Below, one piece after another: positions 8,091-16,212 of a DNA stretch of 36,013 nt. Within the stretch, counting starts at the first letter, position 1. Each line of letters starts with the position of its first letter. The notes below the pieces were generated by a model that saw nothing but the letters and a program-made list of their open reading frames with translations, was not told the origin of the DNA and did not search any database. Made by a program: the position numbers and the translations under genes. This DNA is from Streptomyces sp. NP-1717 (GTDB lineage Bacteria > Actinomycetota > Actinomycetes > Streptomycetales > Streptomycetaceae), in assembly GCF_022695985.1 (NCBI RefSeq), contig NZ_JAAPBF010000054.1, positions 1 to 36,013 of the forward strand, read 5' to 3'.

Positions 8091-9668
8091 TCAGCCGGAG
8101 GCGCCCTCGCGGCCCAGCTGCTTCGCGTCACCCGCCCCCGCCGGCCCCGGCACCACGGCGCCCCCGTCCAACCCGCCGTCGTCGTCGTTGTTGATCTTCC
8201 GCAGCACCGCGTCCCGCTCCGGCGTGTCCTCCGGCTTCACGAAGCCGATCACGACGTACAGGACCAGCGAGACCGCCAGCGGGATCGACACCTGGTACTG
8301 GAGCGGCACCCCGCCGTCCACGTTCCAGCTGATCGGGTAGTTGACCAGCCAGAAGGTGACCAGCCCGACGGCCCAGCTGATCAGCGCGGCCGTGGGACCG
8401 CTCCTGCGGAACCACGGCAGCAGACCCAGCATCAGCGGGATCGCGATCGGCCCCATGAGCCCGGCGACCCACTTGATGACGACCGTGATGATGTCGCCGA
8501 AGAAGGGCGAGTTGACCTGCGTCGCGATGGCCATCGACAGCCCGAGGAACAGCAGCGTCGTCCAGCGAGCGGCCAGCAGCCCGACCCGGGTGTCCCACTC
8601 CCGTACGCGGCGCGACACCGCCGGCATGATGTCGCGCGTCACGACCGCCGCGATGGCGTTCGCGTCCGACGAGCACATGGCCATCGTGTGCGAGAAGAAC
8701 CCGACGATGACCAGACCCAGCAGACCGTGCGGCAGGAGCTGTTCGGCCATCAGCGCGTAGCTGTCGGCCGGCACGTCCGTGTCGATGAGCACCGGCGCGA
8801 CCCACATCGGGAAGAACAGCACCAGCGGCCAGATCAGCCACAGCACTGCCGACAGCGCGGCGGAGCGCGTCGCGGACCTCGCGGAGTCGGTGGCCATGTA
8901 CCGCTGCGCCTGATTCCACATGCCGCCGTTGTACTCGAAGGTCTTGATGAACAGGTACGCGATCAGGAAGACCATCATGTACGGCCCGGCCAACGGCTCC
9001 GCGTGGCCCTGGAGTTCGGGCTCGTCCCAGACGTTCCACAGACTGCTGAAGCCGCCCAGCTCCGCCATGACGGCGACGAGCATCGCGATGCCGGCGACGA
9101 ACTGGATGATGAACTGGCCCAGTTCGGTCAGCGCGTCCGCCCACAGTCCGCCGACGGTGCAGTAGACCGCGGTGACCGCGCCCGTGATCAGGATGCCCAT
9201 GTTGAGCGAGACACCGGTGAAGACGGACAACAGGGTCGCGATCGCGGCCCACTTGGCGCCGACGTCCACGATCTTCAGCAGCACGCCCGACCAGGCGAGG
9301 GCCTGCTGGGTGGGCAGGTTGTAACGGTTCTTCAGATACTCCAGCGGCGACGAGACCCGCAGTCGCGAGCGCACCCGGTTGAGGCGGGGTGCGAAGAGCT
9401 TGGCACCGATCGCGATACCGATGGCGATGGGGAACGACCAGGTGACGTACGACGTGACGCCGTACGTGTACGCGATGGCCGCGTATCCGGTGAACATCAC
9501 CGCGCTGTAGCCGGACATGTGGTGCGAGATGCCCGACAGCCACCACGGCATCTTGCCGCCGGCGGTGAAGTAGTCGTGGACGTCGCCCACGCGCTTGTGG
9601 GACCAGATGCCGATCGCGACCATCACACCGAAGTAGCCGATGAGCACGGTCCAGTCGAGACTGTTCAT
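8091..9668 (-). CDS. Sodium:solute symporter family (SSS) transporter
   Basis: This 525-residue protein has about 13 hydrophobic segments and the SSS signatures: an N-terminal WSHKRVGDVHDYFTAGG-type stretch after the first helix, a GGLWADALTE segment in the middle, and the helix-8 stretch CSSDANAIAAVVTRD, where paired Ser residues line the Na2 site in characterised members. It should use the inward sodium gradient to import a small solute such as a sugar, amino or organic acid; the sequence does not reveal which. The C-terminal 45 residues are acidic and Gly-rich. ATG 9668 was chosen over an upstream in-frame start because GGAGGGGG lies at 9679-9672. It is a single-gene unit. Confidence 0.9.
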   Translation of the reverse strand: MNSLDWTVLIGYFGVMVAIGIWSHKRVGDVHDYFTAGGKMPWWLSGISHHMSGYSAVMFTGYAAIAYTYGVTSYVTWSFPIAIGIAIGAKLFAPRLNRVRSRLRVSSPLEYLKNRYNLPTQQALAWSGVLLKIVDVGAKWAAIATLLSVFTGVSLNMGILITGAVTAVYCTVGGLWADALTELGQFIIQFVAGIAMLVAVMAELGGFSSLWNVWDEPELQGHAEPLAGPYMMVFLIAYLFIKTFEYNGGMWNQAQRYMATDSARSATRSAALSAVLWLIWPLVLFFPMWVAPVLIDTDVPADSYALMAEQLLPHGLLGLVIVGFFSHTMAMCSSDANAIAAVVTRDIMPAVSRRVREWDTRVGLLAARWTTLLFLGLSMAIATQVNSPFFGDIITVVIKWVAGLMGPIAIPLMLGLLPWFRRSGPTAALISWAVGLVTFWLVNYPISWNVDGGVPLQYQVSIPLAVSLVLYVVIGFVKPEDTPERDAVLRKINNDDDGGLDGGAVVPGPAGAGDAKQLGREGASG

Positions 9669-10105
9669 GTGCCCCCTCCAGGGGTCCGCCTTGTGAACGT
9701 GGGGGTGCACTTCGCCAGTTACGTCCGGTCAGCGGCCCCCGTGCGGGAGCGGGGACTTCGGGGATTGAACCGCTAGTCGCAGCAGCGGGTCAAGAGTTCC
9801 TTCGGTCATAGGTGTGAACGTTAATCAGAAAGCCGAACCATTTTGCTTGTTCTTGACCTCGCGAGGCGTTGTCGTGAACGCGACGGGAACCACACGATGG
9901 GCGGGCACTTCGTCATGCTCCGGCCGTCCATGGAGAGGGCCGCGCGGAATGCGGGTTCCGCGCGGACCGGAAGAGGGGACCGATCGAGGGACCGAGCGGT
10001 GAACGGCCTCCGTGCCCGAAAAGGCGAGAGCCCCCTCGGCCGGGACGGCGACCAGTCGAGAGGGCTGCGGCTTGACGGGCGTAGTCGCACCGCTCACCAA
10101 GGTGT
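9669..10105. other. Gene-free stretch upstream of the symporter
   Basis: This 437-bp stretch should hold the symporter promoter and the end of the DUF397 transcript. Open frames here lack codon bias or family resemblance and I reject them. The minus strand has a TTGACC near 9794 but no good -10 partner. Near the DUF397 end, a weak imperfect hairpin (AGCCCCCTC at 10029-10037 with GAGAGGGCT at 10059-10067) may be its terminator. I see no RNA gene. Confidence 0.4.
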
Positions 10106-10312
10106 TCAGACGGTGGTGGCCGACGGCCTCACGGAGTCGGCCAGGAAGGTCTCCCAGGCTTTCGGGGCGAAATCGAGGACGGGGCCGCCGGGATTCTTCG
10201 AATCGCGGACGGAGACCGCGGTCGTGGGATATGCGCGCACTTCCACGCAGTCCCCGTTCGCCGAGTATGTGGACTTCGTCCACTGGGTCAAAGAAGCTCG
10301 CTTGTCAATCAT
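10106..10312 (-). CDS. DUF397 small protein, partner of XRE/DUF5753 regulator
   Basis: This 68-residue protein shows the DUF397 hallmarks: a W-x-K-S-x-Y-S start (WTKSTYSANGDCVEV), then AVSVRDSKNPGGPVL and a C-terminal AWETFLADS. DUF397 proteins are very common in Streptomyces, sit beside XRE/DUF5753 DNA-binding proteins, and several are needed for or affect development (the whiJ-type and bldB-like loci). It probably binds and modulates the regulator encoded upstream. ATG 10312 was chosen because GGAG lies 5 bases upstream; the open frame extends further but without a site. The 212-bp gap to the regulator is unusually long and could hold its own promoter. Confidence 0.85.
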   Translation of the reverse strand: MIDKRASLTQWTKSTYSANGDCVEVRAYPTTAVSVRDSKNPGGPVLDFAPKAWETFLADSVRPSATTV

Positions 10313-10508
10313 GATCGCTCCGGTGGGGTCAGTGCCGGATACGGCACTCGTCGATTTCCCAGCGCGCCTCATTGCGCTCTGACGTGATCGACGCTACGCG
10401 GTGAGATCACTGGTTTCATTCAGCGTTCACTCAACCGAGTGGCAATTGCCGGAGTGACGTACCCCTTTGACCCATACGAGTGTACGATGCGCGCTTCTAC
10501 ACCTGATG

Positions 10509-10526
10509 GACCGTCAAATTACGGTC
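10509..10526. promoter_or_regulatory. Inverted repeat across the XRE stop codon (possible operator)
   Basis: GACCGT (10509-10514) and ACGGTC (10521-10526) form a 6-bp dyad with a 6-base AT-rich spacer. Read on the minus strand it is also a direct repeat of TTTGAC with an 11-base period. It lies at the end of the regulator gene and ahead of the DUF397 gene, a plausible site for autoregulation of the latter. Confidence 0.3.
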
Positions 10527-11385
10527 AAATCGCCGCGTATTCAGCGGCGATCTTGTTGATGAAGTCCCTCGACTGTTCGGCGCTGAGAGCCTTGGCCCGG
10601 AGATGCTCGTACATGACGGTGTAGCTCTGTACGTCATTCGCCTTCTCCAGGTACAGATCGCTCGTCACTCCCTCCAGGTAGACGACGGTCGCGTCCGCCG
10701 CCTCCTGGAATTCGAGAATCGCGAATTTGCCGTACATACCCGGATGAGCACCCACATCGTAGGGAACCACCTGGAGCGTCACATGCGGTTGGGCACTCAA
10801 TTGCGCGAGGTGCCCCAATTGGGCGGCCATGATCTGAGGGCTGCCCACCACACGCCGCAACAGCGCCTCGTCGATGACGGCCCAGAAGCGCAGCGGGTCG
10901 TGAGGGTCCGTCAGCCGGTCCTGTCGCTTGAGCCGGATCTGGATCCGCTTCTCGATGTCGACCGGCGTCTCCTCCGGCCACATGCCTTCGATGACGGCCT
11001 GGGCGTAGTCTCGCGTCTGGAGCAGACCGGGGACGATGAGCGACTCGTACACGCGCAGCGAGGCCGCGTCCGTCTCCAGACCGATGTAGACGCTGTACGG
11101 GATATCGCCGAAAGCGTGCCACCAGCCCTGCTGGCGCGAGTCCTTGGCCATTTGCATCAGCGACTCGACAATGCGGTTGTCCTCGACCTCGTACACACCG
11201 CACAGGTCGCGGACATCGCGCTGACTGATGGAACGGCGACCGTTCTCAAGACGGCTGATCTTCGACTGGGAGACCAGCAGGCGCTCCGCCACCTCCTCCG
11301 CCGTCATGCCTTTGACTTCGCGGAGCCGGCGCAACTCCTGGCCCAATCGGCGTCGCCTGACGGTGGGATTGACGTTGGACGCCAC
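10525..11385 (-). CDS. XRE-family transcriptional regulator with DUF5753
   Basis: This 286-residue DNA-binding protein has an N-terminal helix-turn-helix (about residues 15-70; AEEVAERLLVSQSKISRLENG) and a C-terminal DUF5753 domain with the conserved PGLLQTRDYA, DEALLRR and VVPYDVGAHPG stretches. It belongs to the Scr1/WhiJ-like class, of which Streptomyces carries dozens of paralogues, and likely acts with the DUF397 protein downstream. GTG 11385 (MASNVNPTVRRRR) is preferred: AGGAGG ends about 10 bases upstream, while the GTG four codons earlier overlaps that site. A second pair of the same type lies at 28259-29352 in this window. Target genes are unknown. Confidence 0.9.
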   Translation of the reverse strand: MASNVNPTVRRRRLGQELRRLREVKGMTAEEVAERLLVSQSKISRLENGRRSISQRDVRDLCGVYEVEDNRIVESLMQMAKDSRQQGWWHAFGDIPYSVYIGLETDAASLRVYESLIVPGLLQTRDYAQAVIEGMWPEETPVDIEKRIQIRLKRQDRLTDPHDPLRFWAVIDEALLRRVVGSPQIMAAQLGHLAQLSAQPHVTLQVVPYDVGAHPGMYGKFAILEFQEAADATVVYLEGVTSDLYLEKANDVQSYTVMYEHLRAKALSAEQSRDFINKIAAEYAAI

Positions 11386-11723
11386 GGGAAACGGCACCTC
11401 CTGCTGAGTAACTGCGTAGCGCTGTGTGTCTACGTCTCAGCAGACTGCCACCGATGGGCCCGACCGCGCTGGAAAACGGCGACAGAGGGGAATGCGCGGG
11501 TGGTAAGTGGACACGCCGTGGTCAGGTCCTGTATTCGGGCGCCGCGTGGTGACGCGGGACGCGCGACGCGCGGGGCAGCCTGTCGTACGGCTGGCCCCGC
11601 GCGTCTCTTGCGGCTCCCGAACCGGGTCTCCGGGGACGTCGGCGCGGCGGTTTCCGGTACCGCGTGCTGTCCTGTCCGTGCGTGTCCGTGCTCTTTCAGT
11701 GCGACTCTCTCGGTGCGGTGCTG
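11386..11723. other. Gene-free stretch between XRE regulator and GPP34 gene
   Basis: This 338-bp stretch holds the AGGAGG site of the XRE gene and presumably its promoter, plus the GPP34 terminator hairpin at 11565-11605. Short overlapping open frames on the plus strand have no recognisable product. Confidence 0.45.
11565..11605. terminator. Strong hairpin, probable GPP34 terminator
   Basis: A 12-bp perfect stem (11565-11576 with 11594-11605) is continued inward by AGCC/GGCT with a single bulged G at 11593. It lies about 120 bases after the GPP34 stop codon on the minus strand and upstream of the XRE regulator, so it should prevent read-through into the regulator. Confidence 0.55.
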
Positions 11724-12443
11724 TCAGTGCGCCGCGACGCGGGCCATGCTCCCGCGGTGCGGTTGCATCGGTACGGCCGGCGGTCGGCCTCCCGGTGCGG
11801 GATTGCGGCGCGGCTGAGCGGCCACACCGTTCTGGACGTCCATGACGGCGTGCGCCACGAGACCGCCCATCGGGTCGTGTCTGATCAGATCCCGGAGCCG
11901 GGAGCGCGACGAGCGCCCCTCGTTACCGGGGTACAGGTGCTTGCCCAGACCGACCGCGTGGGCCAGTGCGGCGAGCGCCGCGGTCCGCGGGTCCGGCGGT
12001 ACGCCGGTGCGGATCGCACTGTCCAGCCGTGACCTGATGTCGCGGCTGATCGCCGTCTCCGTCGCCTGGTAGCGCGTCGTCGGCAGCACTCCGCACATCT
12101 GGCCCGCCACGGCATGAACCATGCCGCACCGCTCCAGATGCGAGAGATAAATCTGACGGAGCCCCAGTCGGGGCCCGCCGATCCAGTGAACTGCGCGAAC
12201 CGGGCTGCCGCGTCTGCGCAACAGCTCCAGCGCGGAGTCCAAGGTTGGATCTCCGGTCGGCCGTGGCATCACCACGGCGATACGATCCCCGTCAGGGGCT
12301 ATCCGTCCTGCCAGAGCCAGCTCCACTAGCTGTGCTCCGGCCAGGCCGAGGTCGAGCGACTGCGGCTGCGCTGTGGTACCCGTGGCCGGGTCCAGAGCGA
12401 GCAACAGAAGCTCCTCCGGAATTGTTCTGCGGCTCCTGCCCAT
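11724..12443 (-). CDS. GPP34 (GOLPH3-like) family phosphoprotein
   Basis: This 239-residue protein starts TIPEELLLLALDP and continues LDLGLAGAQLVELALAGRI, the signature of the GPP34 family. Its eukaryotic members (GOLPH3/Vps74) bind phosphatidylinositol 4-phosphate at the Golgi and retain glycosyltransferases. Streptomyces genomes carry several homologues and their role is not established. The last 25 residues are Pro/Gly/Arg-rich. ATG 12443 has GGGGAGG 5 bases upstream, which decides the start even though the frame stays open for over 4 kb as a shadow of the divergent carboxypeptidase gene. It is divergent from that cell-wall gene with a 201-bp gap, which may mean co-regulation. Confidence 0.85.
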   Translation of the reverse strand: MGRSRRTIPEELLLLALDPATGTTAQPQSLDLGLAGAQLVELALAGRIAPDGDRIAVVMPRPTGDPTLDSALELLRRRGSPVRAVHWIGGPRLGLRQIYLSHLERCGMVHAVAGQMCGVLPTTRYQATETAISRDIRSRLDSAIRTGVPPDPRTAALAALAHAVGLGKHLYPGNEGRSSRSRLRDLIRHDPMGGLVAHAVMDVQNGVAAQPRRNPAPGGRPPAVPMQPHRGSMARVAAH

Positions 12444-12582
12444 CCATGCCTCCCCGCGTGGATGAATGACAGGGTGACCCCTCTCACATTGGTCTGTCGA
12501 GAGTGCCTGGTCGCTTTGTGCGGGAACCGTTATGTATGTCGTTCTCGTCTTGCGCTTGGGCTGTGGTTTCACACAGGACACT

Positions 12583-12588
12583 GATAAT
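12583..12588 (+). promoter_or_regulatory. Candidate -10 box for the D,D-carboxypeptidase gene
   Basis: GATAAT lies 56 bases before the GTG start and is close to the consensus -10 sequence. No good -35 box stands at the normal distance, so an activator-dependent or alternative-sigma promoter is possible. Confidence 0.3.
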
Positions 12589-12644
12589 CGGTTCGGAGAG
12601 TGCGGCGTAGCGCGCGACACGTCGCACACGCATGAGGAGGCACG

Positions 12645-15600
12645 GTGGCGGGCGAGTCCCCCGACAAGTCGGAGCAGCGGAAGTCGTCGGGGGAGGCGAC
12701 TCACGAACAGGACCCGAGGTTCGCGGTCTTCCGAGAGTCGGCCGCCGCCGGCGAATCCGCCGCGACGAAGGACGCGACTGCGGGCACGGACGGTTCCCCG
12801 GAGGCCGCTGCCGACCACTCGACGGCCGTGTTCACGGTCAGAGGGGCTCGGGGAGGCGCTGGGTCTCCTGAGGCCGCTGAGGCGCCTGTGGCGGCTGTGA
12901 CGGGGTCTTCGCCGGAGCCGGCGGAGCCCGAACTGGAATCCACGACCGAACCGGAGACCGAGCCCGTGCCTGCGGTCTCGGAAGCGGACGTTGCTCCGGC
13001 GAAGCGGGATGCCGGCTCCACGGACAGCGCGGATGACACGCCTGCCGCGCCCGCAGGGCCGACGGACGGCCAGTCCGCCCCCGGCGCCACCCCGGCGAAG
13101 CCGGAAGCCGCCTCCGCCCGTCCGGTGGGCGGGCAAACCGCCATCGGTGCGGAGACCGAAGCCACCTCGGCGAAGCCGGAAGCGGCGCCTGCGACGTCCG
13201 AGCCGAGGCCCGCCTCGACGCCCGCCTCGGAAGCGGACGTTGCTCCGGCGAAGCCGGACACCGCGTCGGCGGCGGAAAGCGGGTCGGTGGGCGCCGAGGC
13301 TGCCTCCGGCGCGGAGGCGCACGCCACCTCCACGGGGAGCGCGGATGACGCGCCCGCGGGGTCGACAGGCGGTCGGGCCCCCGCTGGCGCGGGGACCGGT
13401 GCCACGTCGGCGAAGCCGGATAGCGGGTCGGAGGCCGCTCCGGGCGCGTCGGAGCCGGCGGAAGGGGCGAAGCCCGAGACCGCGCCCGCAGGGGCGGTAG
13501 GTAGTCGGGCCGCCGCTGGCGCGGTGGCCGGCCCCACGTCGGCGAAGCCGGAAGCCGCGCCGGAGGCGGAAGGCGAGCCGGAGGCCGTGCCTGGCGGCCA
13601 GGCTGCCTCTGGTGTGGAGCCGGGCGCCACCTCCGGGCGGAGCGCGGATGACGCGCCCGCCGGTTCGGGGGACGAGCCCGAGGCCGCGCCCGCAGGGTCG
13701 ACAAACGGCCGGGCTGCCGCCGGGGGCAATGCCTCCCCGGCGAAGCCCGACGCCGCGTCGGAGGCGGGGGCCGCCTCCGACGCGAAGGGCAATGCCACGT
13801 CGGCGAAGCCGGATAGCGGGTCGGAGGCCGCTCCGGGCGCGTCCGAGTCGGCGGGCGGGACGAAGTCCGAGTCCACTGCCGCAGGGCAGACAGGCCGCCT
13901 GACCGCCGCCGGGGCCGGTGCCTCGTCGGCGAAGCCGGAGGCCGCTGCCGGCGGGGCGGAGCCCGAGGTCGCGCCCGCAGGGCAGACAGGCCGCCTGACC
14001 GCCGCCGGGGCCGGTGCCTCGTCGGCGAAGCCCGGTGGCGCGTCGGAGGCGGGAGTCGCCTCCGGTGCGAAGGCCAATGCCTCCCCGGCGAAGCCGGAAG
14101 CCGCTCCCGGCGCGTCCGAGTCGGCCGGCGGGGCGAAGCCCGAGGTCGCGCCCGCAGGGTCGACAAACGGCCGGGCTGCCGCCGGGGCCGGTGCCTCGTC
14201 GGCGAAGCCCGGTGCCGCGTCGGAGGCGGGGGCCTCCGGTGTGAAGGCCGATGCCACCTCGGCGAAGCCGGAAAGCGGGTCGGAGGCGGGAGCCGACCCC
14301 GGCGCGGAGGGTGATGGCACCCCGGCGAAGCCCGGAAGCAAGCCGGACGGCGAATCCGGGGGCAAGCCCGGCGCCGCGAAGTCCGGGGGGCGGTCCGGGG
14401 TGACCTTCGCGCGGGCCGCAGGGCAGGACGCGGGCGTCACTTCCGCGAAGCCGCAAACCAGCCCCGAGGGTGTCGACCGGCAGACCGCCGTTTTCAAGGC
14501 GCCCGCGCGGCCCGGTGTCGATCAGCCCACCGCCATGCTCAAGCTTCCGCCGCAGCCCCCGGCGCCCGCGCCCGAGTCGCCCGCCGAGCGGACCAGCAAA
14601 TTCGTGCCGCTGCGGTCGGACGAGGCACAGGCCCCGGCCCAACCCGCGCAGAACGCCACACCCGCACCCGCCCCCGGCGCCGGCGTCGCCGAGGCCGAGC
14701 GGACCCGGCAGCAGCCCATGCCGCCGTTGCCGCCGCTCGATCTGCTCGCCGAGCTGACCAACAAGCCGGCGCCGCCCGAGACCCCGACCCGTACGGTCGT
14801 CAGGCGGGTCAAGATCTGGACGCCGCTGCTCGTACTCGTACTGATCATCTTCGCGATCGTGCAGGCCGTACGCCCCCTCCCGGCGCCCTCGTTGAACCTG
14901 ACGGCGAAGTCGACGTACACCTTCGAGGGCGACAAGCCCGCCCTGCCCTGGCCCGGCGAGGGCCAGGGCTTCATGGCGGCGACCGGCCTCGGCACCGTCG
15001 ACTCGTTCGGTGAGCAGAAGGCCGTGCCGATCGGCAGCGTGGCCAAGGCGATGACGGCCTACGTCGTCCTCAAGGACAAGCCGCTGGCCAAGGGCGCCGA
15101 GGGCCCGTCCATCACGGTCGACGCCAAGGCCGAGGAGGACGGCGGGCTCGACGCGCAGGGCGAGTCGACGCTCAACACCGTGAAGGAGGGCGACAAGCTC
15201 ACCCAGCACGACGCGCTGGCCGCCCTCATGATCCCGTCCGCGAACAACATCGCGCGCCTGTTGGCCCGTTGGAACGCGGACGGCTCCGAGGAGGCGTTCG
15301 TCAAGAAGATGAACGACACCGCCGAAGAGCTGGGCATGAAGAACACCACGTACACCGACCCCTCCGGGCTCGACGCGACGACGGTCAGCTCCGCCGAGGA
15401 CCAGGTGAAGCTCGGCCAGAAACTGGTCGAGATCGAGGCGCTGATGGACATCACCAAGCTGCCCGAGTGGAAGGACCCGTCGGGCAAGGTCTGGCGGAAC
15501 TACAACACCCTCGTCCCGTACGACGGCGCGCTCGGCATCAAGACCGGCTCGACCACCAAGGCGGGCGGCAACCTCCTCTTCGCCGCGCACAAGACGGTCG

Positions 15601-16007
15601 GCGACACCGACCAGTTGATCGTCGGCGCCGTCCTCGGCCAGCACAGGGCGCCGATCATCGACACCGTCAACGCCGTGAGCAAGGACGTCATGCTCGCGAC
15701 GCAGGACGAGCTGGAGGGCGCGACAGTGGTGAAGAAGGGTCAGGTCGTCGGTGAACTCGACAACGGTATGGGGACGACGGCGCCGGTCGTCGTCACCGAG
15801 GACGTGAAGGCCGTCGGCTGGTCGGGCCTCACCGTCAAGCTCGAACTGTCCGACGAGGGCAAGGACCTGCCGCAGTCGGCCGCCGCCGGGACCCATGTCG
15901 GCCTGCTCACCGTGGGCGAGGGCAAGAGCCGGGTGGAGGTGCCCGTCGCGCTCCAGGGCGACCTCGCCGAGCCCACGTTCGGCGACAAGCTGACACGGGT
16001 CGGCTGA
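12645..16007 (+). CDS. D-alanyl-D-alanine carboxypeptidase (S11/DacA type) with long repeat-rich N-terminus
   Basis: This 1120-residue protein has three parts. Residues 1-720 are low-complexity Ala/Pro/Glu/Gly/Ser with 14 copies of (S/P)AKP. A transmembrane segment lies at about 726-745. The extracytoplasmic C-terminal part is a penicillin-binding D,D-carboxypeptidase, which trims the terminal D-Ala from peptidoglycan pentapeptides. All three catalytic motifs are intact: SVAK (S798, K801), SAN (S865, N867) and KTG (966-968). The usual S11 enzyme is about 400 residues with a cleaved signal, so the N-terminal extension is unusual; by the topology it is cytoplasmic. GTG 12645 has GAGGAGG at 12634-12640. 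S. coelicolor has a spore-wall carboxypeptidase (SCO4439, from memory) that may be the orthologue. Confidence 0.93.
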   Translation: MAGESPDKSEQRKSSGEATHEQDPRFAVFRESAAAGESAATKDATAGTDGSPEAAADHSTAVFTVRGARGGAGSPEAAEAPVAAVTGSSPEPAEPELESTTEPETEPVPAVSEADVAPAKRDAGSTDSADDTPAAPAGPTDGQSAPGATPAKPEAASARPVGGQTAIGAETEATSAKPEAAPATSEPRPASTPASEADVAPAKPDTASAAESGSVGAEAASGAEAHATSTGSADDAPAGSTGGRAPAGAGTGATSAKPDSGSEAAPGASEPAEGAKPETAPAGAVGSRAAAGAVAGPTSAKPEAAPEAEGEPEAVPGGQAASGVEPGATSGRSADDAPAGSGDEPEAAPAGSTNGRAAAGGNASPAKPDAASEAGAASDAKGNATSAKPDSGSEAAPGASESAGGTKSESTAAGQTGRLTAAGAGASSAKPEAAAGGAEPEVAPAGQTGRLTAAGAGASSAKPGGASEAGVASGAKANASPAKPEAAPGASESAGGAKPEVAPAGSTNGRAAAGAGASSAKPGAASEAGASGVKADATSAKPESGSEAGADPGAEGDGTPAKPGSKPDGESGGKPGAAKSGGRSGVTFARAAGQDAGVTSAKPQTSPEGVDRQTAVFKAPARPGVDQPTAMLKLPPQPPAPAPESPAERTSKFVPLRSDEAQAPAQPAQNATPAPAPGAGVAEAERTRQQPMPPLPPLDLLAELTNKPAPPETPTRTVVRRVKIWTPLLVLVLIIFAIVQAVRPLPAPSLNLTAKSTYTFEGDKPALPWPGEGQGFMAATGLGTVDSFGEQKAVPIGSVAKAMTAYVVLKDKPLAKGAEGPSITVDAKAEEDGGLDAQGESTLNTVKEGDKLTQHDALAALMIPSANNIARLLARWNADGSEEAFVKKMNDTAEELGMKNTTYTDPSGLDATTVSSAEDQVKLGQKLVEIEALMDITKLPEWKDPSGKVWRNYNTLVPYDGALGIKTGSTTKAGGNLLFAAHKTVGDTDQLIVGAVLGQHRAPIIDTVNAVSKDVMLATQDELEGATVVKKGQVVGELDNGMGTTAPVVVTEDVKAVGWSGLTVKLELSDEGKDLPQSAAAGTHVGLLTVGEGKSRVEVPVALQGDLAEPTFGDKLTRVG
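13880..14032 (+). repeat. 57-bp identical direct repeat inside the carboxypeptidase gene
   Basis: The 57 bases at 13880-13936 recur exactly at 13976-14032, 96 bp (32 codons) apart and in frame, encoding an AGQTGRLTAAGAGASSAKP-type block. Shorter near-copies flank them: a block encoding SAKPDSGSEAAPGASE occurs at about 13408-13452 and again at about 13799-13843. The arrangement indicates expansion by recombination or slippage and predicts length variation between strains. Confidence 0.85.
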
Positions 16008-16019
16008 GCCGACGAGCAC

Positions 16020-16047
16020 GGGAGGGCGCCGGAAACGGCGTCCTCCC
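16020..16047 (+). terminator. Hairpin with GAAA loop after the carboxypeptidase gene
   Basis: A 12-bp stem (16020-16031 with 16036-16047, one G-T pair) is closed by the stable tetraloop GAAA, 12 bases after the stop codon. It probably terminates or attenuates read-through into the next gene. Confidence 0.65.
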
Positions 16048-16069
16048 CGACCCCGGCCGCGTGCTAGCG

Positions 16070-16100
16070 TCCGAGATCCGTCCGAGATCCCACCGAGATC
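16070..16100. promoter_or_regulatory. Three direct repeats of CCGAGATC with an 11-bp period
   Basis: CCGAGATC occurs at 16071-16078, 16082-16089 and 16093-16100, exactly 11 bp apart, so all copies face the same side of the helix. A TAnnnT hexamer (TAGCGT, 16065-16070) abuts the first copy. The array lies 113-143 bases before the GTG of the next gene and looks like a binding site for a direct-repeat-recognising regulator. It does not match the Streptomyces PHO box (GTTCACC). Confidence 0.4.
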
Positions 16101-16212
16101 AGGGCAGCCAGGCAACTCAGGACGCGGGGACGGCGTCCTTACTTCTTCCAGGGCCGGACGGACCTCGGGAGGGCCGGCACACCGGGCTGACGGTGAGACG
16201 GGGAGAGTCGCA

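Noticed and set aside
9755..9775. tRNA T-arm-like GGTTCAATCC on the minus strand
   Set aside because: The flanking bases do not form a T-stem, and no anticodon or acceptor stem can be drawn around it.
9825..10382. Overlapping open frames on both strands around the DUF397 gene
   Set aside because: Codon use and composition are those of shadows, and only the DUF397 frame matches a known family.
13000..14400. Regular short repeats that might suggest a CRISPR or minisatellite
   Set aside because: The repeats are in frame, vary in length and sequence, and encode a continuous low-complexity protein segment; there are no unique spacers of constant size.
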